Notes: a model not told the origin generated them from the sequence alone. A stretch of 64,000 nt of DNA from Bidens hawaiensis (GCA_021521415.1 JAIQDT010005483.1:122798-186797), one strand, 5' to 3'; positions 22,412-34,747 are shown, numbered from the stretch's first letter. Numbers and translations are program-made.

Positions 22412-25400
22412 CTACGTTTCTGTGCTGGTTTGGATGACACAGATTTCCTTGTGCGGGACTGATGGTGCTCCAAGGAGTTCAATGCGGATGTCCTTTCCCA
22501 AGTGGGTGAAGGCTAATGATGCAAGCTTGCTTAACGCATCCGCAGATTTGTTTTCGCTACGCTTGACATGTATGACCTTACAATCGTTAAAATCGCGCAT
22601 AAGGGTTTTTGCTTGTGCGAGGTACAGGGCCATTGTGTCGTTCACGGCCGTGTATGTCCCGTTTATTTGGTTGGCTACTAACATGGAATCCACGTGGGCT
22701 TCCAAGTTTTTCACTCCCATCTTACGCGCAATTCTCAGCCCGGCCAGGAATGCTTCATACTCCGCTTCGTTATTCGTACTTGGAAAATCCAGTCGAATAG
22801 CGTAAATGTATTCTTGGCCTGCTGGGTTGGTTAGTTTCAACCCTGCGCCTGAACCCTCGTTGCTGGCTGCTCCATCAGTGTAGAGTCGCCAGACATCATC
22901 GATGTCCTGTGCTGGAGAGGGTTGAGCCTCCTCCTGGCACTCTTTCTCCCGCGAAGCGGGGACTTCTGCAATAAAGTCGGCCAAGACCTGGCCTTTTATG
23001 GCTAGCCTCGGCTTGTACTTTATCGCGTATTCTCCCAATTCTATTGCCCATTTGGCTAGGCGTCCTGACAATTCCGGTTTGCCTAGAACGTTTGCAAGTT
23101 TGAAGTTGGTGAGAATGGTGATTGGGTGACCTTGGAAATATCGTTTTAGCCTGCGTGAAGCCTGTACAAGTGCTAAGACTAATTTTTCCAGGGTAGAGTA
23201 CCGGGTTTCTACGTCTGTTAAGACACGGCTAACATAGTAGATTGGCATCTGGATGCCTTTTCGCTCTACTAGCAGGACCGCCCCGGTTGCTCTATCTGTG
23301 GCGGAAAGGTATAGGATTAATTCCTCCCCCGCTTCTGGTGCTGTGAGCGTTGGGAGTTCGATCAAGCGTGACCGAATTTCCTGAAAAGCTGCTTCCGCTT
23401 CTGGTGTCCAGCGGAAGTGCGTTTTCTTTAAACAGTTTCTCAATGTTGACACAAATGGGAACGACCTATCCGCATGGTTTGCCAAAAAGCGGTTAAGTGC
23501 GACTAGTCGTCCATTCAGTATCTGAGCTTGCTTGATGGTAGTAGGTGATTCCATTTTGATAATGGCTTCGACCTTTTCAGTGTTCGCTCTGAAGCCATCT
23601 TTAGTAACAATGACTCCTAAGAACTTCCCTTCTTCCATCCCAAAGGAACACTTGCTCGGATTGAGCTTCATGTTTATCTTTCTGAGCGTGTTGAAAGTTT
23701 CTTCGATGTCTTTCAACATCGCTTCTGGGCCAGGGCTTTTAATGATCAAGTCATCCATGTAGACTTCCAAGTTCCTCCCAATTTGGGCATGAAACTCTGT
23801 GTCCATCAGGCGTTGGTATGTGGACCCGGCATTCTTAAGTCCGAATGGCATCATTTGATAACAAAATGTGCAATCGGGCGTCCGAAATGCGGTTTTGTCC
23901 TGATCGTCAACGGCCATGTGGATTTGATGGTACCCCTTATACGCATCAAGGAAGCATTTAAGGCGAAACGGTGCTAACGAATCTACCTTGAGGTCAATTT
24001 CGGGTAACGGGTAACAATCTTTGGGGCATGCTTTGTTTAAGTCTTTGAAATCTATGCACATGCGCCATTGTTTGTTAGATTTCGGTGCCATGACGGGATT
24101 TGCAACCCATGTTTGATATCTACTAACGCGTACGATGCCCGCGTCAAGGAGTTCCTTGACTTGGGTTCTACACGCGTTAGCTTGTTCCGCCCCCATTACT
24201 CTGCGCTTTTGTATGACTGGCGTAAAAGCCGGGTCACACTTGAGTTTATGCTCTGCCTTACTTTGAGGTACACCAGTCATGTCAGCTGGTGTCCACGCGA
24301 AGATGTCAGCGTTTTTCTGTAGTAAGCGTTTGAGTAAGGTGCGCGTAGGATCAGTGACTGTTGGGCCAATGGTAATAGCCTGGTCAGGGTATTTGCCATT
24401 GAAAGCCCATTCTTCTGGTTCGGTGATGGTTGGTTTAGCCATCTTTGGTTTGGGTTTAGATGAGACAGATGCGATGCATACCTGGGAAATACCGGTGATC
24501 ATCGCTACACCCTCAGCTGTTGGCCATCCCATCATGCCGTGGACTGAAGATACCACGGCATTGAATCTTGCCATCCCGTCTCTCCCAAAGAGAATGTCGT
24601 ATGAGTGGTGTGGCTTCCTCATTACGACAAAGTCGACGTCTTCTGTGCGGGAGTGTTTCCCGTCCGTGAGAATGACGGGGAAAGATAGGATACCCAGGGG
24701 GGTGTTTGTGCTGCCGTCGAACCCTTCCATCGAGGCGTAGACCGTTTCCAGGCGTTCCTTGTCTTCTTCGTCTAGCTTGTCGAAGAACTGCCTGTACATA
24801 ACCGTTGACGAGGCGCCATTGTCAGCAAGAGTGCGGGAAATGATGTAGTGCCCCAGCTGGCTTTTGATGACGATAGGGCCTTCTTTGCTGGGTCCTCCTG
24901 GCACTCTCGGGAAGCGCACCTCAGCTTCCTTCCACGCGCATGGTTCTGTCGTTCGTCTTTTTCTTCCTCTGACGTTACTATGAACCATGTGGATGCTGAT
25001 GTCAACGGGCTTTCGTCCGTTGCCTTTGTATCGGTTATCATTCCTCCCTCCATTCTTGATTGATGCCACAAGGTGTGTAAGTTTTCCATCCTTGACGAAT
25101 GTTTCAACAATATCCTTCAAGGATGTACACTCCTCAGTTGTGTGACCCTTTGTCCCGTGGAAGTCACAAGATTTGCTCTGATCCGCGTTATGTCGCTGCC
25201 GGACCATTGGAGCTTTTGACCATGGGAGTTTTTCGGTGGCAAATATCTCTATGACGCTTTTGGTGAGTGGCGTCCACCGGGGGTTCCGGCTTGATGGGTG
25301 CGTGTTATCCCTTCCGCCTACTAGAGGGCGAGAGCTGGATGAGGTGTCAAAGTTTACCCTTGACTGCCAAATACCTAGCTTCCTCTTTTTGTTTTGCCGG

Positions 25401-25757
25401 GCGGTCCGGACGTTGTTTTCTCTAGTCCTCTGCGTGTAGAGGTTTGTACTCTGGGGAAGATTCCTACCCAGTTGCTTCTCCGTTTCGGCAAAGCGCTTGG
25501 CCGCCGTCATGATGGCATCCCATGTGGATGGCATGCCGTCTTTACCCGTCAACGTGCGGATAAGCTCTGGGTATTCGGCGCCCTGGATGAAAGCGGCGCG
25601 AACAAGATCTTCGCTTATGGTGCCCAGACTCAGCTTCTTCGAGTTGAAGCGAGTGATGAAGTCTAGTAAAGATTCATCTTCCTCTCTAACGCAGTTGAGG
25701 ATCGTCCACTGCTCTTCAGTATATTTCCTCTGTTGACTGAAGTGCTGACGTATAGGC
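22412..25757 (-). pseudogene. Tat gag-pol: gag C-terminus, PR, RT, RNase H, archaeal RNase H
   Basis: An open frame of over 1100 codons that continues upstream of 25552 to about 25757, where the element is broken. In order: the gag C-terminal domain (ESLLDFITRF region); a CDFHGTKGHTTEEC knuckle; a protease with LADNGASS; RT with YMDD at 23761-23750; the RT-linked RNase H; and a second RNase H starting at YTDGAASNEG (near 22880) with NNEAEYEAF. A TAG at 22412-22414 separates it from integrase. The G+C-rich coding with few lesions indicates moderate age. Many ORFs on the plus strand here are shadows. Confidence 0.92.
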
Positions 25758-26003
25758 AGTTATGGAAAGTGAGATCTCATCGTTAATAGGGATAAAAACT
25801 GCATCTGGCAGTAAACTATGATAAAAACCACTTTTGATGTTTCAAATGAATTTGTGGTTTTAATGTGCCATTCTACTATTATTGTGTTGTATTTATTTGA
25901 CTAACTTTTGAACTGTGTTTGTGTAACTTTTAATGTCCATATAACATCAAAACATTTGGTTCATGTATGTTTGTATAAAATCACTGTTGCTCATCGATAA
26001 CTT
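25758..26003 (+). other. Short spacer between Tat and hAT elements
   Basis: An open stretch follows the Tat break (a short ATG frame ending SGSKL and a stop near 25820), then non-coding DNA. Because the gene relic at 17.2-19.5 kb ends at the other side of the Tat element, this could be a last exon of the same gene, but that is only positional inference. Confidence 0.25.
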
Positions 26004-26325
26004 CTTTCAGATAGGGTTGATCAACGAAACCGGTTCCTGGAACCGAACCGGACCCGAACCGGTTCCTACCCGTTTTTTGTAGGAACCGGACCCTATCTGA
26101 TTCAACCCGATGATCCGTGACCGGTTCTTGCATTTCTGAGTGGGGGCGGGTAGGAACCGGAACCGAACCGGAACCGGTTCCGGAACTGAACCATCCGGAA
26201 CCGGTTAGGAATCGGTTCTAGCCGTTGGATCGATTATAGCCATTGAAAATCGTTTTTTTTGGCCGTTTTTTGACCGTTGGGGTCAAAAATACCCGTTTTT
26301 TGGCTCCCCCAAGCACCCCACTACT

Positions 26326-26336
26326 AGTATAAATAG
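26326..26336 (+). promoter_or_regulatory. Putative TATA box of hAT transposase
   Basis: TATAAATAGG lies about 140 bp upstream of the transposase ATG, just inside the GGAACCGG-rich left subterminal region. Confidence 0.55.
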
Positions 26337-26471
26337 GTATTTGGTGTCATGGGTTCATCACAACACTCAAAACGCAAACCCGAACGCAAAAAAATACAAA
26401 AAAACGCTATTACAACGTTTTGAGTTCTCTAATCTCTTGTTTTCTCTTCTTCTATATTCATATTTGTTGTT

Positions 26472-28523
26472 ATGGCTGCCTCACAATCATCGGTTGGTCA
26501 AGGTTCCAACGTCGAACCAAGTTTCGTTCGTATTGTACCTCATAATCGTAATCAAGAGATTTGGTGCAATTGGGATTTGGTTGAATTGAGTGACCATTCA
26601 TTGAAGGCTCGGTGCAAGTTTTGTGGGGTTTATTTAAACCCACTTTCGAATTTAAATTTGAAGAAACACATCGAAAAACCGTATTGCAAGGCGTTGAAAA
26701 AGAACGTCGATTCGCAACAAACGCAAATGGATAGTGAAGGCGGAATATTTACATACCAAATTGATCGAGTTCAAGATCGTATGGCGAAGTTTGTGATTCA
26801 AGAAGCTTTGCCGTTTAGCCACTTCGACAACCCTCGCTTAACCACCATGATTCGAGATACGCTTCAACCACAATACACTCACGTGAGTCGTCATACTCTT
26901 AAACGTTATTGTTTAAAATTGTGGAAGAAGGCCAAAGAGGTACTAATTGCATATTTTGAAAATATAAATACGGAAATAAACTTAACTAGTGATGTTTGGT
27001 CGGCTCCACATGGTCTACCCGAATCTTATCTTTGTGTCACCGCTCATTGGGTAGACCCGTCATCGTGGGAAATGATGAAACGCACCATTGCTTTCGAACT
27101 CTTTGAGTATCCACATACGGGAGATAATTTGTTTGAAATTTTAGATTATGTTATAAAAACTTATAAACTAGAAAATAAAATATTTTCAATGGCATTTGAT
27201 AACGCGTCGAATAATACATCGGCGGTTGATAAATTAAAATTAAAATATACGCCGATTTGCAATGGTGTATTTTTTCACTCAAGGTGTGTTGCACATATCA
27301 TTAATTTAATCGTGCAAGACGGACTTGCTTCGGATGAGGTTACATCGGTTATAAACGATTTTAGACTAATGATACATGAAGTTTTTAAGAAAAGTAAAAA
27401 AAGACAAATGGAATATAGAAAATTTTGTAAAGATACGGGAAGAAAAGCTTTGGGAGCTAATTGGGATGTACCTCATCGATGGAATTCCACTTGCATAATG
27501 TTTCAAAGTGCTTTTGAACAAAGAGAAACTTTACAAATGTTTCATTCTAGTCTTGCCGAGAATGATTTGGCAATCCCCTTTTCAAATGAGAAATGGGAAA
27601 TTATCAATGACTTATCGACTTTTCTTGAAGTTTTTAAAACATCAACTACGAAACTATCGGGAACGTATTATCCGACAAGTCCCTTGGTTCTTTCGGAGTT
27701 ATTTTTAATGGTTAACAATCTTAAAGAATTTGAAAATAAAAGTCCAATGTTTTCAAACATCATATTACCAATGAAGTTTAAATTAAAAAAATACTTTCTT
27801 GAATTGCCACCGGTTTTTACTTGCGCCACCGCTTTAAACCCAATGTTAAATGTTACGGTGGTTGAATGTGTGATAGACGAAATTTTTTCAGCCTTAGATA
27901 TGCATGAAGTTGACCCAAACTTTTCAACAGAAGCAAAAAATTATTTTAACTTGAATTTTAAATTTATGTATGACTTTTATTTAAATAAATATGGGTCAAA
28001 CATACACATGCCTATGCCGGGGGGGTCTTCATCAAGTTCAAGTGCTACTAGAGTACGAGATCCCATGATTAGCCTTATGAACACCGTTCGCAACGTAACG
28101 GCTAAAAAACAAAGGGGTAACACCCCTTCAAGCGAACTAGGAAGGTATAGTGCAAATGATTACTCTACCGGTTTATCCGAAGAGGAATATGGCACTTTTG
28201 ATGTTTTGGCTTGGTGGAAGGTAAAGGAAACCGAGTTTCCGATTCTTGCCACCATGGCCCGTGATTTACTAACCGTCCAAGCTTCTACGGTAGCTTCGGA
28301 ATCCGTTTTTCCTCTTAGTGGCAGGGTAATATCGGTGAGAAGAACAAGACTAAATTCGGAGTCGGTGGAGATGTGCATTTGCTTAAAGGATCACTTGGAC
28401 TCAATCGATCGTATTCAACACGTAACCACTCTCGCAGATGAAACACCACTTGATGTTCGAGTGCACGACGAACAAGAAGGCATTTCTACAAGTAATTCCG
28501 AGGAAGAAGTCGCCGCTCAATAA
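26472..28523 (+). CDS. hAT transposase with BED zinc finger, 683 aa
   Basis: The full-length hAT transposase fold is visible. A BED finger sits near residues 31-75 (W31, C48, C51, H66, C72), which in this family binds the element ends. The RNase-H-like catalytic core carries D174 (in LTSDVWSAPH) and D243 (in AFDNASNN), the family CXXH pair at C272/H275, and the RWNST motif near 336-340. A Ser-rich linker follows at about 515-525. The C-terminal hATC dimerisation domain includes DVLAWW and ASTVASESVFPLSGR. Length and domain order match active plant hAT proteins. Expression is likely driven by the TATA box at 26326. The protein should act in the nucleus to excise and reinsert the element. Confidence 0.95.
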   Translation: MAASQSSVGQGSNVEPSFVRIVPHNRNQEIWCNWDLVELSDHSLKARCKFCGVYLNPLSNLNLKKHIEKPYCKALKKNVDSQQTQMDSEGGIFTYQIDRVQDRMAKFVIQEALPFSHFDNPRLTTMIRDTLQPQYTHVSRHTLKRYCLKLWKKAKEVLIAYFENINTEINLTSDVWSAPHGLPESYLCVTAHWVDPSSWEMMKRTIAFELFEYPHTGDNLFEILDYVIKTYKLENKIFSMAFDNASNNTSAVDKLKLKYTPICNGVFFHSRCVAHIINLIVQDGLASDEVTSVINDFRLMIHEVFKKSKKRQMEYRKFCKDTGRKALGANWDVPHRWNSTCIMFQSAFEQRETLQMFHSSLAENDLAIPFSNEKWEIINDLSTFLEVFKTSTTKLSGTYYPTSPLVLSELFLMVNNLKEFENKSPMFSNIILPMKFKLKKYFLELPPVFTCATALNPMLNVTVVECVIDEIFSALDMHEVDPNFSTEAKNYFNLNFKFMYDFYLNKYGSNIHMPMPGGSSSSSSATRVRDPMISLMNTVRNVTAKKQRGNTPSSELGRYSANDYSTGLSEEEYGTFDVLAWWKVKETEFPILATMARDLLTVQASTVASESVFPLSGRVISVRRTRLNSESVEMCICLKDHLDSIDRIQHVTTLADETPLDVRVHDEQEGISTSNSEEEVAAQ

Positions 28524-28982
28524 TTACGACGAACAAGAAGGCTTTTCTAGAAATAATATGTCACAACTTTATATTTATAAGTTTAATGTTTTGTTAGTTT
28601 GTTTTTGAAGATTTTAAAACATGTAACCTTTTTTTTTGAACTTCTTAAAGTAAATAAAATGAATTTTATGTTAATTGTTTTTTTTATTTTTCATGTTATA
28701 CAAATACGAATCGTATTTTAGAATCCAAATCGCAAACGAAAAACGAAAAAAAAAAAATGTTACACTGTAACCGGTTGGAACCGATTACAGTACAGGAACC
28801 GGGTTAGGAACCGGTAAGAACCGGTTAGATAGGTTAGGGGTCCGAGGGTGGGAGAACCGGTTCGGTTCCCTAACCGGTTCGAGCCTGGAACCGGTTTAAA
28901 ATGGGGTTTTGAATATAGGAACCGGTTAGGAACCGGTTCCGGTTCCTAGTCCCAAACCGTTTTAAACATCTCTACTTCCAGA

Positions 28983-30416
28983 CACCATTGCTGCTGCTCC
29001 ACCTTCTAATTATACAAAAAAAAAAAAGATTTTTCTACCTATGTATGGAATTCTAAAATTAATTTGTGTACAACGATTGTTGTTCCTCAACAATTTTCTT
29101 CTCAATTGATAACAATTGTCTCCACTAATCAGTATTCATCCAATTGTAAATATTCCGGTTACGCCCAATTGTAAATAATCTTAATCATAAACTATTGAGT
29201 CGTACACTTAGTCATATATTCATTTTCGGTGACTATTAGCTTGGCGAATGATTTTGTCATGTGTTCCTTTTACAGTTGGGAGGTAAGCATAAACTACGCA
29301 TACATATATAGTACTCATAAAGGCCATGTTTGGCAAAGAAAACAAATCAACTACAACACACCACCCGCCTTAAATCGTATTAAACATTTAATGCACGATG
29401 CAACAATTTTGTTCAATACCGGTCCTCCTAATCCGGTGACAATTGATTGAATGCACTGATATTATTAACTCAAAAATTTTTGAAAAGAATAAAGCAGCAA
29501 ACAAAATAACTTTTTTTGTCAAGGATTACACGATCAAAAAACCTAACATGATTACTATATAGTATATCACGAGAGAATTAAAAATCTAACAGAAAAAGAG
29601 TATTGCGTTGTAAATTGTCGCCGCCGCATTGGCGCGGGTTTCCCATTAGTATTCCCTAAATTCATAATTGAGGGGTATAATAAAGGTAAAAAAGGAAAAA
29701 CATAAATGAAAAAGAAGAAAACTTTATCACTCCTTGATGGTGAAGGTAGATTTGCCAGAAGAAGGCAAGACTCTAAATGGTTTACCAGAAATGCCCTTGG
29801 GAATAACAAGTCCTCTTCTCAAAGAAGTTGCCAAACTACTGTGGCCATTTTGGACAATTTACTTGCTATGTTTTTGCAACCTCTGCAGATTGATCAAATC
29901 AAATGGTTATAGTAGGAGAGAGACACGTGAGTTGGCAAACACAATATCTTTTGTAGTGAATTTGTAGATACTGGCATGCACGTGTACACTTGTTATTGGA
30001 TTGATTTCCCATTATCCATAATATGTGGCGAATCTTGTGTCTATTTTAGGCATTACTTCTATGTTTGTTTTTTAAAAAATAGCAATGTTAACTGATTAAA
30101 GTCTTTCACCCCTAATCAATGTCTTTTAACAAGACGAAGTTAAGTAAATTCCTGGGGTCAAAACCATGCAACCTAGATTATGTCTCGATTTGTCATTATT
30201 TGAATCAGGCTCGAGAAAACCAAACGGAATTCAAGTTACAAATTTTGAATATAGTTTTCGAATTATTATACCAGGTTACCAACCGATTGGTATTCACTTG
30301 GTCTACTAAACAATAACATGTAAGATTACCCAAACCAGTACATTTACAAATCAGGTGATTTGAACCTATATCCATTCATCTTTAAAAACTTGATTTACAA
30401 GGACACTAATATCATA
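28983..30416. other. Intergenic DNA with unidentified short ORFs
   Basis: No gene can be confirmed. Around 29275-29450 an open stretch with splice-like borders reads HVWQRKQINYNTPPALNRI and ends NPVTID before a stop, and looks coding. At 29734-29967 another frame reads VKVDLPEEGKTLNGLPEMPL. Both may be exons or relics of an unrecognised gene. The ZIP4 3' end lies just beyond. Confidence 0.3.
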
Positions 30417-33400
30417 TCAGCTTCCAACAATCAAATGACCATGAGTCCGAAGTTTCTTTTCAACCCCACAAACATAGTCCTCCATGCACGACTTGTACGT
30501 GTCCATACCCGCAACCCGACCCGCCAACTCCATCCCCATATCCATCCACTTCTTCGCCTCCACCACCTGCCCCAACCTCAGCGGCAAAGCTGCCCGGTTC
30601 CATGCTGTCATTGCGAGCCATTTCCCTTCCCCAACCGGATACTCACCCGCATTCAGCCCCACCATAATCCTATATGCCTTCTTATACATCCCATACACCC
30701 CATCATCATCATCATCATCATTGCCATTGAACTTATTGTTGCATCTATGAACACCGGTTATTGTAATCAGCTTTCTAAGAACGAGAGCAACGGTTTGATA
30801 ATCGGGTGATGAAGAGGAAAGGAGTAAGGAGATACAAGTGTTGAGACAAAATGTGGCTACTTCAGTGTTTGATTGTGGTCCTTCTGATGCATTTAGACCG
30901 ATTTGCACAAGGTAATTCGTGTTGCAATGTTTGGAACTAGCATAGTTTTTTATTAACAGAATCTGTTTTGATTCTGTGTCGGTGATTCGCGTGTATAGAT
31001 CGTATGCACTCATTGTGTATATAAAGTAGAAATGAGGTTCAATTGTAGTGGTTTGATCATCGTCTATACGCGTCTTCGTGAAGCCCGACATTAGCATCTG
31101 TATTACAGAAAATGAATGATCAAACCCCAAACAACTGAACAAAAACGGACAGTTGGTTTTATGTGTTCGTAAAAACTGAGCTTTCGGTCCAGTTTCGGTT
31201 TTGAATGTAATTAAAACTGAACCGAACTATATTTAGGGATCTCCATTTTAAAGTTTGAATTTTAAGTAATTTAAATAAATTTTAAAAATAGTGCAACCCA
31301 TATTATTTTAGCCCAAATGTATAGTTATCAAATAATTATTAGTAATAAAAAGATTTAGGCCCAAATTCATTATTATAGAACAATTCTCTTTTTCAGCTCA
31401 GAAAATTTTAGGCCCAAATGAAAAACTGAACCGAACCTAAACCGAAAATCATAACTGAACGGTTTTCAAAAGCTCAAAAACCAAAATTCCGGGCTTTTGT
31501 TCGATTTGAGCCCAAACCAACCCATGCAGACCCCTACATGTTGATACAGGTCGGGTCAAGCCAAAACATAACCGAATTGACCCGTTTAGATGGATGAAAA
31601 CTGCCTTGTTAATTAGTACCTTTTCAGCTCTTTCTAGCAAATCAATGGCTTGTTTGACTTCATTGTCAGTCAATGGATCATTACTTAGCTTCTCACCAGC
31701 TAACATGGCAGACACAGCTAATACTATGGACTTGCACACCATCAGATTGTTTCCCTCCATTTCTCCATCAATACTAACACCATAATATTCAGCACACAAT
31801 CTAAAAAGCTCTGCACATAACTCATAATTTTTGTCTTGGCCACTTTTCAAACCAATATTCCACAGATTCAAAGCAAACCAATTCCGTTCCCGTCTTCCAG
31901 CCTCACCCGACCCAAAAAACCGTCCGGGTCCAAGATCAGAGAAACGAGTGTGAGCCCGTTTCATATATTTAAGAACCTCATTTTCATTTTGAGGTTGTTG
32001 AATGAGAATTGCGATGAGGGTTCTGAAAACAATAACTTCTGCTGTTGGCATTGGTTTTCCTGTTGAAAAGAAAGTCAAAAGACAGGATAACGAGTCAACT
32101 GCAACCGAAAATGCACGACATGCGATCGCTTCATGGGCTGAGAGTGAGAGGAAGTCGGGAGTAAAGTCAATGCATGCAGGCATTGCTTGAATTTGAGTAA
32201 TAGCACCATTATGATCATTGTTTTGCAGATAAATCTTGAACTGCAGAGTTATAAACGGAACATACTTTAACTACTCTTTAACGAGAAAACTGAAGCGTTT
32301 ATTTACAGATAACAAGCTCAAGATTACTCCTTGGTGCATGAATTTTGCATTTTTTTTCAAGAAATTATTTTACAATTCAACAAATATTGTGGACTTGATC
32401 AAGAACCATTAAGTTTCATTAACGATAATTACTACAATAGGCAACATGTAACTTCAATGTAAAAACTTCCCACAAAATAAGTTGCAGTCAGAGATAGATG
32501 GAAATTGTGCTTAGAATCTTAAAATAAAGAATGTGTTTAGGAAAATGAATGTTGATCACTTGTTCATATTGAATTCAATATGTACATTAATTAAAGTAAA
32601 GCACACACGCAGAACACATACCTTCAGGAAAACACAAGCAATGTTAGGTTCCAGCTGCAATTGAGGAAAGCAAAAACTAAGTTAAGAAAATATCATCTAA
32701 AGGTTATAATGCATAAAGTATTTTATTGTTGTATTCATGAGAAAGTTGTTGCAGGAAAGTTGAGAGTACCTTAGCAGCCTCATCAATGTATTCTTGAGCT
32801 CTATCAAAATGAGAGAGAGCTAGATGACATAAGCACAGTACTCTAAAGCCCTTTGCACGCAGAGATCGATTCTCTATATCATGAGGAACATATAGCAAAG
32901 ATTTCTCAAACAATTCTGCACTCACCTCATAATCCTTAGACCTGAAATGATCTGCAGCACTGAAACACAACTTCAACATATCAGTGTTATTTGATAACTG
33001 AGATCAGTTCAACTATAACATAAACAGTGGCTTACCAGTTCCATAGAAGAGCATGCATACCAGACCTCTCTTTTGCATCAGAAAAAATAGCAACAACTTT
33101 GTCATTCGAAACAAAGTCCGCAACCACTTTAGCCCTAACTCTAGGTCCATCGCCATTAACACAATCAGCAGCCACTCTCTGAACCACCCTAATGGCAGCA
33201 CCAGCACTAATCCGACACCTCCCTAAGCCTCCCAAAAACACCGCCATCGCTGTCTGATCCCCAGAACTCCCCACCGCCTGCAAGTATGCCTCCACTGCAG
33301 ACACCCAAACACCCTCCGGAATCCCCTTATACACCACCATACCCTTCAACTCCTTCTCGGCCTCCCCATATCTTCCCAGCCCTAACCAAGCCTTCATCGC

Positions 33401-34306
33401 TAACACACTTGAACTCGGATGATGCTCGCCTTTCTCACCCTCTCTCAAAACTCTCACACACTTCAAAACACTATCAAACTCGTCCCTCTGCAAATGCGCC
33501 GCCGCCATAAATCTCAACGTCTTCAACCTCAATTCCTTCAACGCTTGTTTCTCATCCGCCATGTTCACATTTCTCAATCCTTTCTCACATAACTCCAAAG
33601 CCTCACTCATTAACTTCACGGCATTATTTACGCCACCTGCTTCACTTTTCGACAAAGCTGGCTTTCCGAAACACATATACTGGTTCGCCAACGCCATATA
33701 ATTATCCGCAATCCCAAACAACACCTTCTTCGACCTATTCAGTAAATTAATAGCTAAATTTTTATCCGATAGCTCCCACGCGGTTTTCGCTCTGGCGATA
33801 TGCAGATCCAGAAGCATCCTACGCTCTTGGACATCGGAGACGTTGATTGTAGCCGTCAGGTCGGTGGCCTTCTCGAAGCAGCTATTAGCTAAATCGTAAC
33901 TAAGGAGTTGGTACCAGATGGTGCCGGTTCTATAGTAAAACGAGGCGCATTTGAAGCAGGGCGACGGGACGCCGGAGACGTCGAGGGCGAGGTGGAGGAG
34001 ATCGGCGGCGGATTGGCGGAGTTGGGCGTGTTCGGTTGTGAGTGATGTACGGGCGAAGTTGGAGAGATCGATGCAGGCGTTCCACAAGCGGTAGCTGAGT
34101 TTCCATATCTGGAGCTTGACGTGGTTTTGGAACGGCGCGAGTGGAGTCAGCTGACTCAGCACATGACGGAGGCTGGTGGCGATGGCTGATTCCGGTGAGT
34201 GGCCTTCGACTTCTCTTGTCAGTGATTCTAGTTCACGGAGGAGATCGGTCGTTGAGTCCGGTGGTTGTGGCTGTGGCTGGGGCGAAGAGATCTCGGCGAT
34301 TCGCAT
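30417..34306 (-). CDS. ZIP4: ZIP4/SPO22 meiotic TPR protein, five exons
   Basis: Homolog of the plant meiosis protein ZIP4, a ZMM factor that sits on meiotic chromosomes and promotes class I crossovers. Exons on minus with GT-AG borders: 34306-33036, 32959-32770, 32654-32622, 32240-31620 and 31097-30417. Joined they give about 931 codons with no stop, close to the usual plant length of around 935. The start MRIAEIS is the conserved N-terminus. Helical repeat (TPR/SPO22-like) sequence runs throughout: [13 protein letters not shown] near residue 70, [16 protein letters not shown] across the first junction, [19 protein letters not shown] in exon 2, [14 protein letters not shown] in exon 4, and [16 protein letters not shown] with [19 protein letters not shown] in exon 5. 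A run of six Asp lies near 30702-30719. No lesion is seen. Confidence 0.95.
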
Positions 34307-34747
34307 TTTGTTTTGGCGGGAAGGGGAATGTTATTTCTTTTTCAAATTCACGGAAACAACTTTTTGTACTTCATAAACTTGCTTATTTTGGTTTAAGCTT
34401 ACGGCATCATTTTTTCTTAACCAAATACTACTCATATTATTATTTTTTTAAATGTTGGTTACTTCAATTTCAAAGGGATTGAGATGCATGTACCACTCCC
34501 ATGGTGTTTGCTTGTAGAGGCCATTTGTGACGGACAAGTATACGGAGGGAATAAGAAGACAACTTTTTGCAACCTATACAACCCGTATAGCTCTATACGA
34601 GTAGTATAAGGCTTCAATAGCTCATATATAATTGTTTTGGTCAAAAATCAGACATAAGGATATGTAACCAAATTAGTTTTGTGAGGTAAGGTGCTTGAAT
34701 GACAATGGTTATTATATGAGCAAAAATGGAAAGGAATACAGTGATTT
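34307..34747 (-). promoter_or_regulatory. ZIP4 upstream region
   Basis: About 440 bp between the ZIP4 start codon and an LTR of the same orientation. It is AT-rich and has no gene. A clear TATA box is not obvious. Confidence 0.4.

Larger units (their letters stand above)
19480..25757 (-). mobile_element. 5'-truncated Tat-type Gypsy retrotransposon
   Basis: On the minus strand this contains gag (C-terminal part), protease, RT, RNase H, a second archaeal-type RNase H, integrase, a repeat-rich 3' region and the 3' LTR. The second RNase H, placed between the RT-linked one and integrase, is the hallmark of the Tat lineage. The 5' LTR and the start of gag are missing: the coding frame stops abruptly near 25757, where unrelated sequence begins. 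The insertion lies next to the exon-like pieces at 17.2-19.5 kb. Confidence 0.9.
26012..28974 (+). mobile_element. Intact hAT transposon, 2963 bp
   Basis: Ends are inverted and imperfect: TAGGGTTGATCAA at the left and TAGAGATGTTTAA at the right (on minus). The flanking 8-mers are CTTTCAGA (26004-26011) and CTTCCAGA (28975-28982), 7 of 8 identical, as expected of a slightly aged hAT target duplication. Both subterminal regions are packed with GGAACCGGTT motifs. The single transposase gene is unbroken, so this copy could be autonomous. Confidence 0.93.

Noticed and set aside
22422..25736. Many plus-strand ORFs across the Tat pol region
   Set aside because: They are shadows of the minus-strand pol frame, which carries all catalytic motifs.
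31449..31619. Continuation of the ZIP4 exon 4 frame to 31449
   Set aside because: The conserved protein skips it; a donor at 31619 and acceptor at 31098 restore frame with the conserved last exon, so it is intron.
33286..33510. Pro/Ser/Thr-rich plus-strand ORF
   Set aside because: It is antisense to ZIP4 exon 1 and reflects its codon composition.
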